DNA of 64,000 nucleotides from Paraspadella gotoi. Lineage: Eukaryota > Chaetognatha. The translations under genes and the position numbers were made by a program. Every line of letters starts with the position of its first letter. Within the stretch, counting starts at the first letter, position 1. Location of the stretch: positions 4,683,098 through 4,747,097 of the forward strand of contig CM119269.1 in the NCBI GenBank assembly GCA_051294375.1, written 5' to 3'. The notes beneath the pieces were generated by a model. The model was not told the origin of the DNA and did not search any database. It saw only the letters and a program-made list of their open reading frames with translations. Of this stretch, positions 63,765-64,000 are shown piece after piece.

Positions 63765-64000
63765 CAACTAGTGAATCGGGTGATCACTGATCAGGCTGGT
63801 GAAACAGGCAGTAAAGGATGCTAACAGAAAAGAGAAACAAGCAGTGAAGGGGGCGAACATACAGTGAAGGTGGAACGAAATGGTGAGACAAAAAGAATTG
63901 GTTGAAGAAAAAAGGGAGTGAAAAAGTCGGAGAATTTGAGAGGCAAATCTCCAACCTTAATTTCACGACGTTATTCGTAGCTTTCGTCTTTGCTCCCTGA

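Overview
The window is nuclear DNA of an animal, most likely a bilaterian invertebrate. The evidence is spliceosomal genes with GT..AG introns, animal-type proteins (ECM29, TMEM104, C2H2 zinc finger, BTB/POZ), dispersed short repeats and very dense (GA)n/(CT)n microsatellites. I cannot name the species; the microsatellite load would fit a crustacean-like arthropod, but that is a guess. The sequence has nine N-runs (10, 25 or 130-185 Ns) and several near-identical blocks that differ by scattered 1-2 base indels, so parts of it look like lightly polished long-read or gap-filled assembly.

Layout. (1) 84-5,651, minus strand: eleven exons encoding the C-terminal ~1,501 residues of the proteasome adaptor ECM29; its 5' exons are not in the window. 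(2) 5,795-21,905: a mosaic of large duplicated non-coding modules. I call them M, X, Y and Z; they recur in different order on either side of N gaps, with CT/GA microsatellites between them. (3) 21,906-34,689: non-coding, with three copies of a ~340 bp dispersed repeat, triplet and dinucleotide repeats, a degenerate minisatellite and CpG-rich promoter-like stretches. (4) 34,823-40,575, plus strand: a multi-exon C2H2 zinc-finger gene, a glutamine-rich gene of unknown function, and the C-terminal half of TMEM104. (5) 40,576-47,100: dispersed and foldback repeats. (6) 47,137-52,166, plus strand: two orphan exons, the N-terminal half of TMEM104, and the 5' part of a BTB/POZ gene. (7) 52,315-63,672: five blocks (A-E) followed by the same five blocks in the same order but each individually inverted. 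They contain foldback elements, a tRNA-like SINE and a polyA retroposon present in only one copy.

The main result is that TMEM104 is complete but permuted. Exons 1-8 lie at 48,816-51,224 and exons 9-17 lie about 10 kb upstream at 39,048-40,575, same strand. The splice phase matches across the break (1 nt + 2 nt), and the joined exons total 1,731 nt, an exact multiple of three. The two orphan exons at 47,137-47,528 are likewise phase-compatible with the first zinc-finger exon at 34,823, and related repeat fragments flank both sides of that break. Together these suggest an interleaved arrangement (true order 47.1 kb, 34.8 kb, 48.8 kb, 39.0 kb). Misassembly is the simplest explanation, and a real rearranged locus is the alternative. 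The block-wise inversion of 52-64 kb and the permuted modules of 6-22 kb point the same way. I see no operon, CRISPR array, rRNA gene, canonical tRNA gene or viral gene. The genes are independent housekeeping or regulatory genes and show no shared pathway.
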